Origin: Batillaria attramentaria
Lineage: Eukaryota > Mollusca > Gastropoda > Batillariidae
Direction of reading: 5' to 3'
NCBI GenBank assembly: GCA_018292915.2
Contig: JACVVK020000037.1
Span: 197,001-261,000, forward strand
Length of the DNA stretch: 64,000 bases
Positions 45,464 to 57,826 of this stretch are shown piece after piece; positions within the stretch are counted from its first letter, which is position 1; each line of letters starts with the position of its first letter. The position numbers and the translations under genes were made by a program. Under the pieces are notes generated by a model. It ran no database searches. It had not been told where the DNA came from and saw only the letters and a list, made by a program, of their open reading frames with translations.

Positions 45464-46840
45464 GAAGGCTGATAAAGAAGTCATTGCGTAACTATGCCGA
45501 CCGTGACTCCAGTTTATGTGATAACTGCTTCCAAAGGTAAGACAAAAACTTAATATGTTCAAAAGACACAAATATGCGAAAGCCGTTTGGGAGGCTTAGC
45601 TGGACTCAAGATTAGAAGGTCGAGTCGAGAAAAAGGTCAAAATTTGCACAGAGCTTGTCCTACAGTGCTCGTCTTTGAAATCACATTTACGTAGGAGGGG
45701 GATGTGGGCAGACATTACCCTCAAAACATTTACCCTGTCTCCAGTATCGCGAGAGAGGCGCCTTCTGAACATAGAGGCAGCAGGTGTAGAATTAGACGGT
45801 AATAAAGTTTTCATTACTGACAGAGACTGAAACTGGAGAGATATATTTTCTTACCAGATTTCAGACTGCACAACCCTTCCTACTCAGTCTCAGTTGTTGT
45901 TTGTTTGCTTTTTTTCTGTTATAAAAGAAACGCAATAGCAGCCGGACAAAACACTGTCATTTGAAACACGCCCACGCTAACTGATAAGATCCTGTGCCGG
46001 AACTCCCCAGAAAGGGCCTCAAACAGGATGAGAAGAGATATATGTAATGTGTGTATCCATCACCCTATCGCAGCTTCCGTTACGCGTTCTGTGAGGCTCA
46101 GCCGCTGATAGCTTTTATGTGGAGCTTGTTTTGAAAGCCGAGGAGACAGTGAGGTGCCACGCTAAACCGCGGCGGAGGAAGCAGTGGGAGTCAGAGCGGT
46201 GTTCCTGAAGTCAGTGAAGCGAGTTCCGTGTGTTTCCAGTTTAAACTGTTTCTCTTCCGTCCACGTGACGGTAGTGGACCATACAGTAGTGATGGAAGCC
46301 CAGTAAATAATGCTCAGTTGGTACAGTTCGCCCGTTAGGGGATGCAAATGTATACCAGTCAATGCCGTCGATATTTCGGCATAAACAGTCGTCCACTAAC
46401 GGGGGTGACTGTATCCCCGCAACGCGGGAGGGGGTGCAGATGTACTGACCGTGACTGTGGAGTGAGACTGATGGATGAAAGTTGTGTAGGTATTATGCTG
46501 ACCATCATAACAGTGATCACAAGTATTATTCGTGCCCCTAACCACCCCTTCTCTCTCCCTGTCTACTGACTGATGTACCCGACACACTGCCTGACAAAGC
46601 ACCGGCCGTGAACACCGGCCCACTGAGAACCAAATGAATGGGAGGCTGGCTTCAGTTCTTTGCATCTTCTTCGAGTACGCGAATTAAATTCAAAACGAAA
46701 CAAACAAGCACAACACGACAAAACAAACAAATATGAAAACCTACCTAGAAGGCGAGAAAGAGTGACCCACCCATAGAATCAGTTTGCAACTTTTCAAATG
46801 TTATGAGTGTAACAGTCTCTCTCCGTTTGGGTTTGCAAGA
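45464..46840. other. Spacer, no recognised gene
   Basis: An inverted pair cccgttagggga (46331-46342) and tccactaacggg (46390-46401) encloses an octamer-like atgcaaat (46343-46350). It is unexplained. No exon is recognised. Confidence 0.45.
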
Positions 46841-46922
46841 AGCAACAACAACAACAACAGCAACAGCAACAGCAACAACAACAACAGCAACGCAACAACA
46901 ACAACAACAACAACAACAACAA
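46841..46922. repeat. (CAA)n with CAG interruptions
   Basis: Trinucleotide run of about 27 units. Confidence 0.96.
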
Positions 46923-47715
46923 ACGTCTTATCCGCATTGACTTAGAGGACGATAAGTGGCCTCTTTAGCGTTGTTTTGTTATGTAGTACAAAGATTGAAA
47001 AGAAAGCCATGGGTAAGTTTGATTGTTAATGATTCAGTGTGTCTGCATGGGCTCACGACGTCCACGACACTTGTTCTTTGTGTCTGCGTGTTTATCATAG
47101 TTTCTGTTTAGTCTATCACTTCTCTAGCTATATCTATGAAAAAAAAGGCCAATTTAATTCATGTTTCTCCTACGAAAGACGGGCGTGAATCTAAAACCCG
47201 ATTTGGACTCAGGACAAATCCCAACCCTGCTCACTACATGTGTTCGAACCCGCTACGCCAAGTTCCCTTGCACCACGAGGTGTATTCGTGTAAGCAACGA
47301 GAGATGATTTCTCGGTACACTCCGTAACATCCTGACTTAACTTGGTTAAACTGTCATCATTGTGGGCAAAGGGGTTATTAGGGTGTTTGTTTTCGTAAAC
47401 GTGAACTTGAGCAAGTGCTTGAGATGGGGGGAAAGTGGCCGTGTTCCTAAACTGTTTCCTGACCCGCCAGTAAACTGTGCACATCATGGGGATTAATGAG
47501 AAGCTTTTAGATGGGAGGAATGGCAAACACGCTACATAATGAGGCCGGTGGGTGTAGCGGGGAGTTTTACCGTCTATTTCTCTTTTTCTTCTTAATTGTG
47601 TTGCGCTTCTTTTTTTTTTAGGAAGAGCCAGTAAAAGGTTTTGCTCTCTGTCTGTTTGTCAGTCTTTCTTTCTTTGTCTGTCTGTCTGTCTTTCAGTCTC
47701 TTTCAGCCTCCCTCT
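46923..47715. other. Spacer, nothing recognised
   Basis: A short ORF pair at 47136-47526 has no family match. Confidence 0.5.
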
Positions 47716-47728
47716 CTGTTTCTGACTC

Positions 47729-47909
47729 GGGGGAGCCGGGGTGGCCGAATGGTAGAGCGTTGGACTCTCAATGCTCGGATCGTGAGTTCGAACCCCGCCG
47801 GTCTAGGGCCAAATATTTGTTCTGGCCTTTTTTCTCGTTGCCCCGTCTTTGATATCACCCTTATGTGGTGGAAAAGGATGTCAAACTCCCAAACACCCAC
47901 CCACCCACC
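47729..47909 (+). mobile_element. SINE family A, full-length copy with perfect TSD
   Basis: It runs from ggggagccggggtggccgaa (box A region tggccgaatgg) through box B gttcgaaccc to a tail ending cacccacccacc. The 13-bp duplication ctgtttctgactc flanks it at 47716-47728 and 47910-47922. This is the best reference copy for the family here. Confidence 0.96.
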
Positions 47910-47962
47910 CTGTTTCTGACTCTCTCTCTCTATGTATATTCATGAGTATGTCTATCTGTCCG

Positions 47963-48077
47963 TCACACACACACACACACACACACATGCTCGCGTACGC
48001 ACAAGCACATACATATAATACGCGCACGCGCGCGCGCACGCACACGCGCACGCACTGGCACGCGCGCGCGGTGCGCC

Positions 48078-48118
<41 letters not shown>
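47963..48118. repeat. (CA)n/(CG)n compound microsatellite
   Basis: CA runs flank a ACGCGCACGCGCG stretch with Z-DNA potential. A C14 run follows (48122-48135). Confidence 0.96.
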
Positions 48119-48120
<2 letters not shown>

Positions 48121-48135
48121 TCCCCCCCCCCCCCC

Positions 48136-49829
48136 GGCAGTTTTCAGTGTGGTTGTAGTGCAGTTGAATACTAGTATGACCAGCGATTTAAGTTACTACG
48201 GTCTGTCTTTTGAAGTGCACAGTACCCAGTGCCCTCTACATCAATACGACAAGAGGAACCTACACCACATTACACCGATAATGAAGTTGTCACAATCCTC
48301 AAGCCTGCGATCCTACACAACAATAACGCTTTACAAGCCATCACTTTCCCCCCTCTCTAAGCCTGTTTGTCTCTGCTCTCCGCGTGCCTCTAAGAAAAGT
48401 ACAAGCATTGTATAGCCAGCGTATCGATTGTGCGCCAATCTTGCCCACCCCACGTGAAGCAGCATGTGTTCCCAGCGTGGAGAACAATAAGTTTGGAAAG
48501 TTTGACACGAACTAGGCGGTAACACTTTAATGATCACTTAAGGCACAGCTTGTGTTCTTTCCCCCTGACGACGCGGGCAGATTGGAGATGTAATCAATAT
48601 CGTTACAGGCCGAGCCCATTGTTTGTCAAACCGCAGCCACTTTGAAGTGTGGAGTAAGCCGTTGTTTGTAGCGCGCAGATACGGTATCAGCCGGTTAGCA
48701 GGACATAGGGAGAGGGTACGTATCATATTATGAGGGAAAGAAAAACAAATGAAGTTATTCTGTTTTGCCAGCGGTAATGTGTTTTTTGTGTGATATTTTC
48801 TCTGTCTGTGTTTATCTGGTGTATTATTATGGTGTTTTGCAATGTGTTAAACTGGTAACTTTAAATCATGGTGTTTTGCCAACCCATCTGTACGTTTTAA
48901 GGCAGGGTTGTTGCGAACAGTGTTCTTATCTGTCTTCAAGAATGCAGATCATCGGTTGATTGTGACACCGCTACGTAATTTTGCTGTTAAAACATCGGCA
49001 TGCAAGAATGGGAACTTGGTCTCACGGTACCGTTGTAACATTCAATATGAACTCCCCAAAATCAATTACAGCAGCTAAAAGTTGAATTTAAGCCTATGTG
49101 TTCGTAACGCCACTAAGATGGAAAACTGCCGCTTTCGAAGCTTTAAGGTTGTTTGTCAGTTAGAAGGATGTTTCATTTGACCATCGCGACCGTTTTCATG
49201 ACTTTGTGGCTTCTACTATTACTACTATTACTACTATTAGAGGAATGCAAATTTCTCTGAGCCTACGGTCCATTCCTGAACCTACTCGAACTCGACAAAT
49301 TTTCTAAAAATAGCTACCAATCAGCGTCGTGTAGAATGTCGTCTGCTCAGTACGCGGTACGATTCCAGAACAACATGTACGCCGGCCAGAGTCACCACGA
49401 TGATTTCAGATGCTATATTGTGACCCACGTGACTGATTGTGATAACCAGATGAAGCACATTCCATGACAAGTTTCCTACACGCTGTAGTATGCTAGTCAT
49501 ACGTATTAAAGTACGTTGAACTGGGGCGCTCTATGCGTACGCTTGAAGTGCCCGGGTCAGTCTTTCCAGCATAGGGCTGGATGTTCACTGTTCGTGCCGG
49601 GGAGTCGGTTCATCTTGCTTGTTATTCTTGGCATAATATATTAGTGCATAGACACAAGTATTGCACTGTCTGTGTTGCTAATATAATCACAAAGTTGAAG
49701 TAAGATGATCGTATTTACAAAAATGCATGGTCTCCTTGCAGACTGTCACTCTTCCGTATAATATAAGTGATGGTAAGATGGTTTTCTTCATTAAGACGGT
49801 GTCCATTCGGTACTGTTACTGTTAATGTC
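48136..49829. other. Spacer, no recognised gene
   Basis: Only short ORFs and a (TAC/TAT)n run at 49212-49239 are visible. Confidence 0.5.
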
Positions 49830-49837
49830 TTGGCTTG

Positions 49838-50260
49838 GGGGGGGGGAAGGGGGGGGGGGGGGGGGGTCGGTGGTCTAGTGGTTAAGAGACTTGTCACCAA
49901 TGCGAGAGGTCAGAGGTTCGAGTCCCATTCGGGGCGAAGAATTGTTCCTTCTCGTACGTGGCACCGTTCATTCGGGCCGATCGTCGGGGGTTCTCTCCGG
50001 GTACTCCGGCTTCCTCCCCCTCTGCTTTGGAAATGTTCAGCCCACCAAATTTGAAAAATAAATGTAATTCTAAATTCCGAAATTTAAATAGCTGAGCTGA
50101 CCCTTCGCACCACGTGATTGTAATGTGTTTATGTCCAGTATGTGAGAGGATGCGTGTGATTCACGTGAGCGTGCGTGTTGGGTTCAGTTCGCGGCGCTTT
50201 GAGCCGATTCATGCAATTGGGAAAAGCGCCTATACAATACTATTATTATTATTATTATTA
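49838..50260 (+). mobile_element. SINE family B, copy 2 (full length) with G-run at its 5' end
   Basis: The head has box A tggtctagtggttaagagac and box B gttcgagtccca. The body has gccgatcgtcgggggttctc and tagctgagctgacccttcgc, and it ends in an (ATT)n tail. ttggcttg occurs on both sides (49830-49837, 50261-50268), consistent with a target duplication that encloses the G-rich run 49838-49866. Confidence 0.92.
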
Positions 50261-50597
50261 TTGGCTTGCTGCAGAACAAGTAGCGTTTTCACTGTCTTGA
50301 ACTATGGTTAACAGTGTCGGTTAAAGAAAACTCACTGGAAGAGACTTCACAGGAAAGTCTGCTTCGGTAGACGTCGAGCGAAATAAATTCCCAGACTTCT
50401 TCAGTTCCAGCTCTACCATGCGTCGAAGACATTATTGAAAAAGGCAATGTAGACTGGTGGGCACGATAGCACACACGCAACATGTGTGTTTGTTTGTCTA
50501 GGAAAGAAAAGAGGACAAGTTTTACTTCCAGTTGGAACTTAGGTAATAAGGATGCCAGACGGAGGTTTTGTGTCTCACAGCTTGTAATCATGCCTGA

Positions 50598-50613
50598 AGA
50601 GAGAGAGAGAGAG

Positions 50614-50660
<47 letters not shown>
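50598..50660. repeat. (GA)n-(GT)n compound microsatellite
   Basis: A short GA run is followed by about 21 GT units. A second (GA)n is at 50761-50782. Confidence 0.97.
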
Positions 50661-50662
<2 letters not shown>

Positions 50663-51109
50663 TGGGGGAGGAAGTGTCCATAGCAGAGAGCATGCTGTCT
50701 CCCCATAGGACTAACAGTTTTCTAAATGGTAATTTTATATCTAGGGTAGGAAGTCAGGCCCAGAGAGAGAGAGAGAGAGAGATTAACATTACCACCACCA
50801 TCACTAAAACAATAGCAGAAGATCGAAACACAGAGACAAAAAGAGAGAGAAGAGAACGACCGAGCGTGGGGTGCGAGGGAGGGGAGGGGAAGGCAAGAGA
50901 GGCCTCTCGGCTTAAGGAGCAGATTGTTCTCTGCCTGATCAATACTAAACAATGGTTTCTGATTGCCCCCCGCAAGTCCCCCGCCAGTGCAAAGCCGTGC
51001 ACTACACCGCACCCCTTCTCTCTCAGCACCACACCGGGGTCCGCTACCACCACCACCACCACCCTCAGTCCCAGTCTTCTGTCACAGCTTTCTCACTCTC
51101 CCACTGGAC

Positions 51110-51486
51110 TCATCTCCCCTCTATTGGGCGAGGTTTTTGTGTTTTGTGATTATCCATTCTCGATCTGATCGAGTCTGGGCTGGTTTTTGGGTGCCGCGCT
51201 TTTAAAAACCACCCTCTCCACTTCTTTGGGAATTCCGTCGTCTGCTGTCGAAGCTGGGAGAGAAAGAGAGCGAGAGAGGCGCCTTGGGGGGTGAGTGTGG
51301 AGGTATTGTGGATTCTTTGGGGGAATGGATCGTTTTGTGTTTTATGTTAAGTGAGACGACCACTTGAAGCAACTGCAGCTTGTTGCACAGGGCGTTGTTT
51401 TTGGCTGGTGTTAGGGAACATCGCGGCGACAGACGTCTTGTCTTTGATTGCTTGTTACAGAAGATTCAGGAGAAACAGCCAGCAAG
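51110..51486 (+). promoter_or_regulatory. Candidate promoter and non-coding first exon
   Basis: An inverted CCAAT (ctattgggcg, about 51120) and a TATA-like ttttaaaaacc (51200-51210) precede a possible start near 51230-51240. The stretch then runs to a consensus donor, cagccagcaag|gtaagag (51487), with an alternative donor ggggg|gtgagt at about 51290. No ATG-initiated frame of note is present, so it would be a 5'UTR exon. The repeat-poor region to the right would be its first intron. This is inference from signals only. Confidence 0.3.
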
Positions 51487-51616
51487 GTAAGAGTGAGAGA
51501 GTGACGTAATTGTGGTAATTTTAGTGTCAAGAAGTAGTTAGCACCTGCTAAGGTTTTACGTTATTTCATTGTAGGCTCTTATGGCTGAGTCAAAACACTC
51601 GAGCCGGATAATGACG

Positions 51617-51704
<88 letters not shown>
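51617..51704. repeat. (GT)n-(GA)n compound microsatellite
   Basis: GT then GA dinucleotide runs. Confidence 0.98.
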
Positions 51705-51708
<4 letters not shown>

Positions 51709-53395
51709 CTATTAACATTGTCCAAAATGTCCAAGGTGCAGTTTCGCAAAGTCGCCACGCATATATCTTTGCTGTTTGACTTTCTGATTTGTGTCATTTG
51801 TCACTTTACGCACTGATGCTACTAATATTTGTCACTTTACGCATGCTAATACTTGCATATATTCCTCTTTTCCCACATACTCGTACCTTAAATCCGTGAC
51901 TGTACCTACATGCGCATGGTACCTATCTACACGCTATGCCACAGATAGCCTTTTCTCGCCAGCACTGTTTCATTATGTTACGTTTCGATCATCTGAGAAT
52001 AAGTAAGGAAGAACTGAAGGCGATGCGAGTTACGTCTGGTGACGGTTAAAGCCAGTGGGGGGGGGGGGGGGGGAAGTGACGACAGTGATGAGTCTGTCCT
52101 GCCATTGTATTGACTGCCCCCCTCTCAGGGGGCACCGGCCAAATGCACAGCTCTGGCATTGATTGGATAGTTGGTGTTTATTGAACGGTTTCAGCGTTTG
52201 TTTTCCCCGCTCCTTCTGTGACACTGGGGGGCTGGCTGCCTGTTTGGAGCCATTTATTGTGTTGTGGAGTCCACCCGTTGTTTTTCCAGGTCTGTGGGCG
52301 ATCGATCTGTACAGTTACGCCACCGGCGGTAATCCTGAAATTGGAAAAGAAATTTTAGCCACTAAAATCGCCATGCGCTGAGGCTTTTGTCATTGTGACT
52401 CTGGCCGCAACACTGAGGCTACAGGAGAATGTTGTTATTACTATCGTTGTTATGGGGGATTGTGTTCAGACATGGTAAGCTCCTACCATTACAACTGTCT
52501 GTAGTATCACTCTCTGGCAACAGATATAAAGGCATTCGAAGACAGTGTGTGGCTGCTCATGTGGCGAGGCAAGTAAAACAGTCACTGACGCACGTAATCC
52601 TCTCATCCAAGGGGTATAACACTGGGAGCGTCCAGCCCAAGAACGCCAACAAGAACAACAACAACAACAACAACAACCAAAATGACGGTCTCGAGTGCGC
52701 GGTCAACATATTCAAGTGTTATTCTTTTGTGTCTGTTGGTGTTCGTGATTCCAATGTGGCCTAAAACACGAGTACGTGTGTACTTTACTCGCATGCAGAA
52801 CTGGTCTGTTTAGAAGTTTGACAGCATTGTTGAGCGTTAGTAAAGAGTGGGACTTGGTTAGCAGTCTGCTGGAACTGTAAAGAAACCTTTGCAAACTGAC
52901 GCCATCCGCCATGCGTGTCTCAGGTGACGGCATCGAGATGACATTAGGCACTGAATCATGGGTGAAGGGAGGGGGAGGGTGAGGGTGAGGGTGAGGGGGT
53001 GGGAGCGGTTAAGTTCAGGGAGGGCAACAGAAAACACAGCAGTTTAATTCACGTTATTTACAGCTGGACTTTATTGGGAGTTCTGTCGAGCATGCTGTGC
53101 TTTTTGATCAAACACCTGAACATGGCTATGCGCGCTATTACATACTTACTCAGTAAAGGCAGGGAACCTGCTATATTCCACACAATTCTTTTTAATGATG
53201 TCCACAATTCGCCTCGCTGTGTAGATTTCAGCGCAACAGATGTGAACGTAAAACTGAAAGGTTTGTCTTCAGCTGTATCAGGTATGGCACTGATCCTGTG
53301 TGTATTTTGCCATGCCGAACCTTACCGTGCCTTTCTCGGTATTCCCCTATAACACCAAGAGCCAAATGCAGCCAGATGGTGAATCTTGGTTGGCT
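51705..53395. other. Spacer/possible intron
   Basis: It holds a G18 run (52056-52073), a (GAGGGT)n tract (52968-53003) and ORFs at 52163-52381 and 52999-53352 (+) that I cannot assign. Confidence 0.45.
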
Positions 53396-53565
53396 GGTTG
53401 GTTGTTTAGGGTTTAACGTCATTTTCCAGCACATCCGGGTGATATCAAAGACGGGGCATCGAGGTAAAACCCAGCACAGGTTTTTTTGCCCTACAAGAGA
53501 TTTGAACTCACGACCCGAGTATTGAAAGTCAAACGCTTTACCAGGTCGGTTATTCAGGTTCGCGG
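53396..53565 (-). mobile_element. SINE family A copy
   Basis: In minus orientation: body gtttaacgtcattttccagc reversed, box B gagttcaaatctc, diverged head. Confidence 0.88.
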
Positions 53566-55100
53566 GCTGATGCAGCACCAGACGCCCTGCTGGTACCGGA
53601 AGTGAGGGACTTGCTGGTCTGCGACTGGCACGACAGATCCCCAAGAGCCGGCAGCTCCGGGTTCCCCGCTGTCCCCCTCCCCACACAACGACAGCCGTTA
53701 ATCCTGGGTAGAGTGAGTGGCTAATCAGGGCTCTTTAGCGCCAATTGGCAGCTCTGTTTGTCGCTCGCCCTGCCTGTTGTTTGAGGCATCTCCTGTTTAA
53801 CTATTCTCTTCTCTTCTCCTCCAACCTGGGACTTGACTCGCAGGCCGGGAATGAGCCAGGATGTCTGCAGTGTTTGTAGACAACAACTTTTCTCTGTTCT
53901 TCACGTTTTGTACCGGGCTTGTCAAGAAGGAAGAAGTGCTGCTCCGGGGATCCAACCAGACATATAGCTGCATTACATGGCCCTAGTGGTCCATGTTTTC
54001 CTCTCTACATAGAGCACGTCCAACATGGAGGAGGAAAATACGCTGAACGTGTATTTATCGTAAAGTTGTGCATAAACTGTTTATTGTAATTCAAGTAGGC
54101 GGCCTTGTTGTCATTAAAGTTTATTAGACTTTGTCTTCTGTTTGATAAGTTAGGTTCAGTGTCCAGTTGTCCCTCCTGACAGCCTCTTCAGTTTCTTGAA
54201 GGAGTCGAACATACATTTCAAACAATAGGGATTTTCCTTGACTACTACTACTACTATATGATTAGTTTTTTCAAAGTCTTGGATTTACAAAGAGATGAAA
54301 CTTGTCTGTCACATTTAAACTGGACAGATTTTCAATATATATTTACATCTTGTTTTAAGGAATACCCCTTCATTTGTAATGACCTGGCGGAGGAGAACCT
54401 TGCTTAGCCGCGAAATAGTCTTTAATTGTTGCTTGCGCGGCGTAAAGTCCTACATAAATAACGAACTAATGAGTGTCCATTGGGTTTGTGGTTATCTATT
54501 GAATAACATGTTGTAAGCGTCGTGCACATCTCTCCAATTGAATTGTGCTTCGTTGCATGTCCCAATGAACGTATGAAACTTCGTTTGTTTCGATAGCCAC
54601 GGTAGACAGATTGTGTTCCACAATGGGTGCGTATGGAGCACACACGATGTACATGGCCGATGCTTTGAGTTTTTGAAGTCGCTCTTTCATATTAAAACCA
54701 CGTCAAAGACGACGGTACTTCCACTTTTAACTTCCAGTGAAGGCCAGTGTCTTTCTTATTCTTACGTCTTAAGTTTTAAATACATCAAAACCAGTTGGAT
54801 TTCTCGGACGGTTGCAGAAAGCAGAATTGTGTCAGAGTCAGTATATTAGGTCCAGTTCTTTAAACAATGAAAGCCCTTTCTTCCCGGGGAAGAAGAAAAA
54901 ACAAACAACAAACGAATATCAACACTGGCTAACCAGAGAAAAAAGTGACCGTGCATGATCATCAGAATATCCTTCACAAACGTTGAGGTATGACTTAGTG
55001 CGAGCATCGTCTTTTGTTGACGTAACTGGACCTGCTGACAACGTTCTTTCAGAGAGAAACGTCTTTGCCGGGCCGGCTGATCGGCCAAGATGGACGTGTC
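53566..55100. other. Spacer/possible intron with homeodomain-like sites
   Basis: ttaatcctgg (53699) and ggctaatcag (53719) are Otx/homeodomain-type words. A dispersed-repeat fragment lies at 54401-54470 (shared with 24982-25040). There is no exon. Confidence 0.4.
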
Positions 55101-56127
55101 TGCTTTGTCCTGGAGGAAATAACTTTGAAATATTTCCCATCAGCGACGTCTGAAGAAAGGCTTTGGCCCGTTAGGGGAAAAGAAGAACGGGCCCTGACAA
55201 ACGAAGAATTTGATTCCTAGCCTGTATGATTTGAATATTCCCGGCGATTGGTATTGATGTCCAAAAATTGACTTTGATTTCTTGAACCATCTTTTTATCC
55301 CTGGGAGACGTGGCAGTAATGTGTTTCTGTGGATGGGCGCGCCTAGACAGTGAGACGACAGAATGACTCTTTTCACATCAGAAGCAATTTGGGTTCTGGG
55401 GCCAAAGCAGGCGCAAGACAGTGGTTGCCGGGAGTATTTGGAGCGGACAGAGCGCATTGTGGCCTCGGCCAGCGTCACCAACGATAAATCTCCATGGCCG
55501 ACCAATGAATAGCTCCGAGACAAATTCTGACACCACGAGGGAAGATTGAACAAAAATCTTTTCCTCTTCTTTTCCACTACCCGCCATTATCTCCAGCAAT
55601 TCGGGGAGCCGGGGTAAAAATTTTCGGGGAAAATTGATCCAAAGTTGATGAGGGCGATGACAAGGGGAACGCATTTGGTCGGGATTTTGCATTGTGCTCA
55701 ATTGATTTTGGTTGTAATAATGCACATTTGCATCAGAGCTTCGGGAGGGAAGGGGGAGGAGGGGGCGAGGTTGGCGCCCACAATCGATACGAGTCGTTGG
55801 TTCATTGTTAGAGGAGAAATTCACCCCATCCTAACCCCAGGGCCGTGTATAGATTGGGGCTGAGTGGCCGGGCTGAGTCCAACCTGTGGAGAAACCAACC
55901 CTGCCCTGCTGTCTGCTGCACGACTGCTGAAAGTGGGAACAGTCAGCCGTGGTGAACATTCCTGTACATGTGTTTGGTACGCGACATGAGAGTTGGAAAT
56001 CAATAGCTGTTACCGATAGCTAAATTAGTAAATGATCACCAGTGAGGTAAATAGTGCCAGAATATTGAATATTAGCTTGAAGAGTTGTTCAGTGTCACTG
56101 TTAAGTGTGAATTAGTCCTCGTTCTCT

Positions 56128-56250
56128 GCTGGGGCCAGATATTTGTGCTGGCCTTTTCCTCGTTGCCCCTGTCTTTGATATCACTCATTCGTGGTGAATA
56201 AGGACGTTAAACTCCCAAACACCCACCCCACCCCCACCCCACCCCACCCC
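56128..56250 (+). mobile_element. SINE family A, 3' part with (CCCCA)n tail
   Basis: It starts at tgctggggccagatatttgt and runs through tttgatatcact and aaggacgttaaactcccaaa into a C-rich tail. Confidence 0.9.
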
Positions 56251-57130
56251 CTTATTCTCTGTTACGTCCTCGCGCTAGTTTCGCCTTGACTCAATAGGCT
56301 TTGTGGAAAGCAGTGGGTAGATTTGAACCTCTCCAAAATACGCGCAGGTTTTACACAGTTTGACATTTTGCTATTTGTAACATGTTTTCGTGCGGTCGTC
56401 ATTTTCAGGACACAAGATTACAGCTTACAATTACATTTATAAATTACATATCAGTTTTCATTTAATGAATATTTTTTCTAAAATAATTTATTTACACCTT
56501 TTTCTCATTACCTCTCCTTCAATGCCGGTAATCGTTAATGGCGACCCTACTGTGTAATGCTGGCCACCAAACTCCGCAACTGGTGCGAAGTATCGCCGCC
56601 TAGCTCCGTCCGAGTCGCACTTCCGGTGCCCGTTGAACTGCCTCCCGCCGCGCCCGCCTCTGACAATGGTGTCTAATCTGCTATTATTCCAAGTGGATTA
56701 CCGCCCCTTGCCCAGCACGCCCGCTGACCGGTGTGTGGCGCTGCGAGCACCCACGTTGTCCCGAGCCCACCCTAATGGACAAGGGGATCGATGCTGGTTC
56801 TAATGGGGCCTGATTTCACCTCCCCCCTCCCGACCCCTTCCCCTCCCCCTCTTCTTGTAGTCAGGTACCTCTCTTTCTGTCACTCTTTGCTGGGAGTATT
56901 TTGGACACTTGTTACACGATACATGTACAAGAAATATGACGAACCTGATAAGGAATGGTGCCAAGTGACACATTTTGTTTTGTTGTGTAATTTGTGTTCG
57001 ACCTTCTCCGATTTGCCGTCCTGTTTTCCTTTATTCTGCCAGTCGGCTGTAACTCCTTCTGCTGCACTTTTCAGGGAGAATTTGGACATTTGTTGTTTGA
57101 TATGAAATGATGTGTTGTGAATAATTGTTG

Positions 57131-57535
57131 GGGCGGTCGATGGTCTAGTGGTTAAGAGACTGTCACCAATGCGAGAGGTCAGGTTCGAGTCCCACTTGCG
57201 GCTAAAGAATTTTCCTTCTCGTACGTGACACCGTTCATTCGGGCCGATCGTCGGGGGTTCTTTCCGGGTACTCCGGCTTCCTCCCCCCCCCCCCCCCGCT
57301 TTGGAAATATTCAGCCCACAAAATTTGAAAATAAATGCAATTCTGATTTCCGAAACTTAAATAGCTGAGCTGACCCTTCGCACCACGTGATTGTAATGTG
57401 TTCATGTCCAGTTTGTGAGAGGATCCGTGTGATTCACGTGAGCGTGCGTGTTGGGTTCAGTTCGCGGCGCTTTGAGCCAATTCAAGAAACTGGGTTAAGC
57501 GCCTATACTCATTATTATCATTATTATTATTATTG
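57131..57535 (+). mobile_element. SINE family B, copy 3 (full length)
   Basis: Head tggtctagtggttaagagac, box B gttcgagtccca, shared body, a C15 expansion near 57284-57298, and an (ATT)n tail. Confidence 0.94.
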
Positions 57536-57747
57536 TTTAATAACTTGTGGCTGACTCCTACTGATTAACTTCCTCTCCTTCCTGTCTTTTCCCAGTCACG
57601 TACCTCTCCTTCTGCCAGAGATTGGCGATTTGACACAGTATGTAATGATAATAATAATTAAATTCATTGAATGTGGAAGCTCCAGGCGCCATTACAATGG
57701 CAGTTAAAAACAAGAGAAATGTATTCACATTCAAATGAACATTCTAG

Positions 57748-57748
<1 letters not shown>

Positions 57749-57824
<76 letters not shown>
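57749..57824. repeat. (CA)38 microsatellite
   Basis: This is an uninterrupted dinucleotide run. Confidence 0.98.

Positions 57825-57826
<2 letters not shown>

Noticed and set aside
47729..47800. tRNA gene (Leu/Ser-like head with box A and box B)
   Set aside because: It is the head of a family-A SINE: the same body follows in many copies and it is flanked by a target duplication.
49867..49935. tRNA gene
   Set aside because: It is the head of a family-B SINE; the acceptor stem is not closed and the body is shared with 24.3 and 57.1 kb copies.
50482..51168. 228-codon ORF on the + strand
   Set aside because: It owes its length to (GA)n, (GT)n and CCA-rich tracts (RERERER, CVCVCV, TTTTTT) and matches no family.
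52968..53003. Interstitial telomere repeat
   Set aside because: The unit is GAGGGT/GGGTGA and not TTAGGG.
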